Origin: UBA7328 sp002471345
GTDB taxonomy: Bacteria; Bacteroidota; Bacteroidia; Chitinophagales; Saprospiraceae
Length of the DNA stretch: 21,494 bases
Direction of reading: 5' to 3'
NCBI GenBank assembly: GCA_964011275.1
Contig: CAXGOB010000078.1
Span: 1 to 21,494, forward strand
Shown: positions 20,296 to 21,494 of the stretch, in pieces
How the letters are laid out: the number at the start of each line of letters is the position of its first letter
Position numbering within the stretch: the first letter of the stretch is position 1
Translations under genes and position numbers: made by a program
Notes under the pieces: generated by a model
Told to the model about the DNA's origin: nothing
Databases searched by the model: none
What the model saw: the letters and a program-made list of their open reading frames with translations, nothing else

Positions 20296-20796
20296 TTAGT
20301 CCCAGCGATAAAAGATATGGTCTCCTATGCGCCCTATGTGGGTGATCTTTTTGGCCCATCTGGGGTTTACATAATCAGCATGATAATGTGTGGCACCTTC
20401 TGATATGCCACGGTAGCGACCCTGGAATAACATTTGACCAGCAATCAATAGAGACTTTTCAAACGAATCTCTGTCTGTAGGGCGATCGCTCTTGCCATCA
20501 CAATACCAAGAAAACTGACATTTGTTTCTAATAGGATTTCCATTGCTATCAAGTTTGGCATCCTTCACAACACCACAAATTGTTCCGGGGTATCGAATAT
20601 CAAGTACTCGGTTCAGAACAACATCAGCAACACCTGCCATGTCCGCTAGACTTGACCCACGTGCTTCATAGTAAATATTAAGAGCAAGACATTGATAGTC
20701 TTCTCGTGTTTCGACATCCATTCCGGTATTTTCTGCCTGTGCAGGGAACGAAAATGCTACAGCCATAGCTGCCATCATAGTAATAAATTTATTCAT
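20296..20796 (-). CDS. secreted SleB/CwlJ-type cell-wall hydrolase (lysin)
   Basis: 166 aa. Residues 1-21 form a Sec-type signal peptide (MNKFITMMAAMAVAFSFPAQA), a length and composition that suggest export to the periplasm. The domain is Hydrolase_2 (SleB-like): LNIYYEARG with the catalytic-type E44, VVLNRVLD at 59-66, CQFSWYCDG at 93-101, ATHYHADYVNPRW at 135-147, IGDHIFYR at 157-164. Three Cys (74, 93, 99) might form a disulfide. Such enzymes cut peptidoglycan for lysis. RBS CGAGG before ATG 20796. Confidence 0.88.
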   Translation of the reverse strand: MNKFITMMAAMAVAFSFPAQAENTGMDVETREDYQCLALNIYYEARGSSLADMAGVADVVLNRVLDIRYPGTICGVVKDAKLDSNGNPIRNKCQFSWYCDGKSDRPTDRDSFEKSLLIAGQMLFQGRYRGISEGATHYHADYVNPRWAKKITHIGRIGDHIFYRWD

Positions 20797-20797
20797 T

Positions 20798-21238
20798 TTA
20801 GCCTCGGCGCATGTTTGCTATGTCTTTTGCTTCGTTTGTTCCTCGCATAATTGGGACGAGGTTAGACTTGTGCATCGTACCGATGCCAACGATGAGGTCT
20901 CCTGTATATTGGTTTCGTTCTTTTCTTGGTGCATATCCAGGTACTGTGTTCGACGTCTTGACACTTGGATAGCTCTTCGTCGAGCGTGGTGACGCATTCG
21001 ATGGTTTCGGTTCATAAGTTTTAAACTCTTTTTTAGGTTTATACTCGCCGCGGATGTACGAGAGGTAATCCTCGAACTCTTGGAACTGAGCGCTGTGCAT
21101 GTTTTTCTTGCGACAGCTCTTATTATATTGACGCCATTCAACTCTTTTTGCTTGGAGTTGCTTTTCGGTGAGAGCTTTGCTCTTTCGCTTTTTATGATTA
21201 GTAGTGGTCATATATGGACCTACTAGATGCATAGTCAT
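20798..21238 (-). CDS. conserved T4-like phage protein (MHLVGPYMTTT family)
   Basis: 146 aa. Begins MTMHLVGPYMTTTNHKKRKSK, a start I recognise from many T4-like marine phages; the C-terminus has ERNQYTGDLIVGIGTMHKSNLVPI. The middle is basic and low-complexity. Family function unknown. GAGG eight bases before ATG 21238. A start at ATG 21232 (MHLVG) is possible. It ends two bases before the lysin start. Confidence 0.85.
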   Translation of the reverse strand: MTMHLVGPYMTTTNHKKRKSKALTEKQLQAKRVEWRQYNKSCRKKNMHSAQFQEFEDYLSYIRGEYKPKKEFKTYEPKPSNASPRSTKSYPSVKTSNTVPGYAPRKERNQYTGDLIVGIGTMHKSNLVPIMRGTNEAKDIANMRRG

Positions 21239-21248
21239 AATGTAAACC

Positions 21249-21482
21249 TCAATGTATGGTTATAGATTCAGTACTTATTTTAGATTGTGCGTTTTCGTTG
21301 TGATCGCAGAGTTGGTCACACAACTCTAATATATGATCGTAGTTTCTGCTCATAAATCCATATACGTTACTTTTTTCGTTTTCAGATAAAAGATATGATA
21401 TACACCCATGTTCTAGGGCGAATACAAAGATCTGATTATCTGTAGTATTCTTCGGTAGATTAAATCTGGCTGAATAATACAA
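21249..21482 (-). CDS. hypothetical protein, TTG start
   Basis: 77 aa from TTG 21482, with AAAGGA six bases upstream, at the right edge of the window. The frame stays open to the edge, so an upstream start is possible. Contains FVFALEHGCISYLL and ILELCDQLCDHN with three Cys. No recognised domain. Confidence 0.55.
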   Translation of the reverse strand: MYYSARFNLPKNTTDNQIFVFALEHGCISYLLSENEKSNVYGFMSRNYDHILELCDQLCDHNENAQSKISTESITIH

Positions 21483-21494
21483 TCGATTTCCTTT

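Noticed and set aside
1..21494. tRNA genes, CRISPR array, insertion sequences, attachment sites
   Set aside because: None was recognised by eye; the only long direct repeat is the 49-bp promoter cassette pair. This was not a computed search.

Overview
This window looks like part of the genome of a T4-superfamily tailed phage (myovirus-like), probably marine and infecting a Gram-negative host. The evidence is phage-type replication and repair genes (T4-like RNase H/5' nuclease, MGME1/Cas4-like exonuclease, RuvC-like resolvase, dNMP kinase-like protein), PhoH, a PAAR spike-tip protein, a SleB-type lysin, a DsbA-like protein, and two intergenic copies of the T4 late promoter octamer TATAAATA. 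Almost all coding capacity is on the minus strand. Genes are packed with ATGA or TAATG overlaps, and I saw no tRNA, rRNA, IS element or CRISPR array. Host identity is inference; Kdo (an LPS sugar) genes point to a Gram-negative host.

Layout from right to left, the direction of transcription. 21.5-19.7 kb: small conserved phage genes, a secreted SleB-type cell-wall hydrolase and a RuvC-like resolvase. The resolvase is preceded by a late promoter that overlaps an RBS-sequestering hairpin. 19.7-17.1 kb: small conserved proteins, a dNMP kinase-like gene, a WYL_2/DUF2693 protein and a GT-B glycosyltransferase. 17.0-15.5 kb: RNase H, a DUF6433-like gene and a small basic protein. 15.5-14.8 kb: a HAD hydrolase followed by a strong intrinsic terminator. 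14.8-12.4 kb: a Cys-less FmdB-like protein, PhoH, a structural protein, PAAR and one unknown. 12.4-11.5 kb: exonuclease and a membrane protein. 11.4-9.1 kb: nine small conserved or unknown genes. 9.0-3.5 kb: a small 'MGTSSMI' protein, DUF932, several micro-proteins, then a Kdo cassette (kdsA, kdsB, cupin). 3.4-0 kb: ten small phage genes ending in a DsbA-like gene cut by the window edge.

Regulation is unusually readable. Eight sigma70-type promoters (TTGACA, 16-17 bp spacer, TATATT/TAATAT/TATAAT) share an AT-rich upstream tract, most with an ATGG just before the -35. Each sits at the head of a gene block, usually in the gap after the preceding block. A ninth candidate lies inside the resolvase gene. 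Two of these promoters share 49 identical bases. This suggests modular early units driven by host RNA polymerase. The resolvase and possibly the PhoH/structural/PAAR block have T4-type late promoters.

The strongest finding is the late-promoter/hairpin arrangement before the resolvase, which matches the logic known for T4 genes e and 49: early read-through RNA would hide the ribosome site and late RNA would lack the blocking arm. The second is a compact metal-dependent kdsA, divergent kdsB and cupin cassette that could make CMP-Kdo or a related activated sugar.
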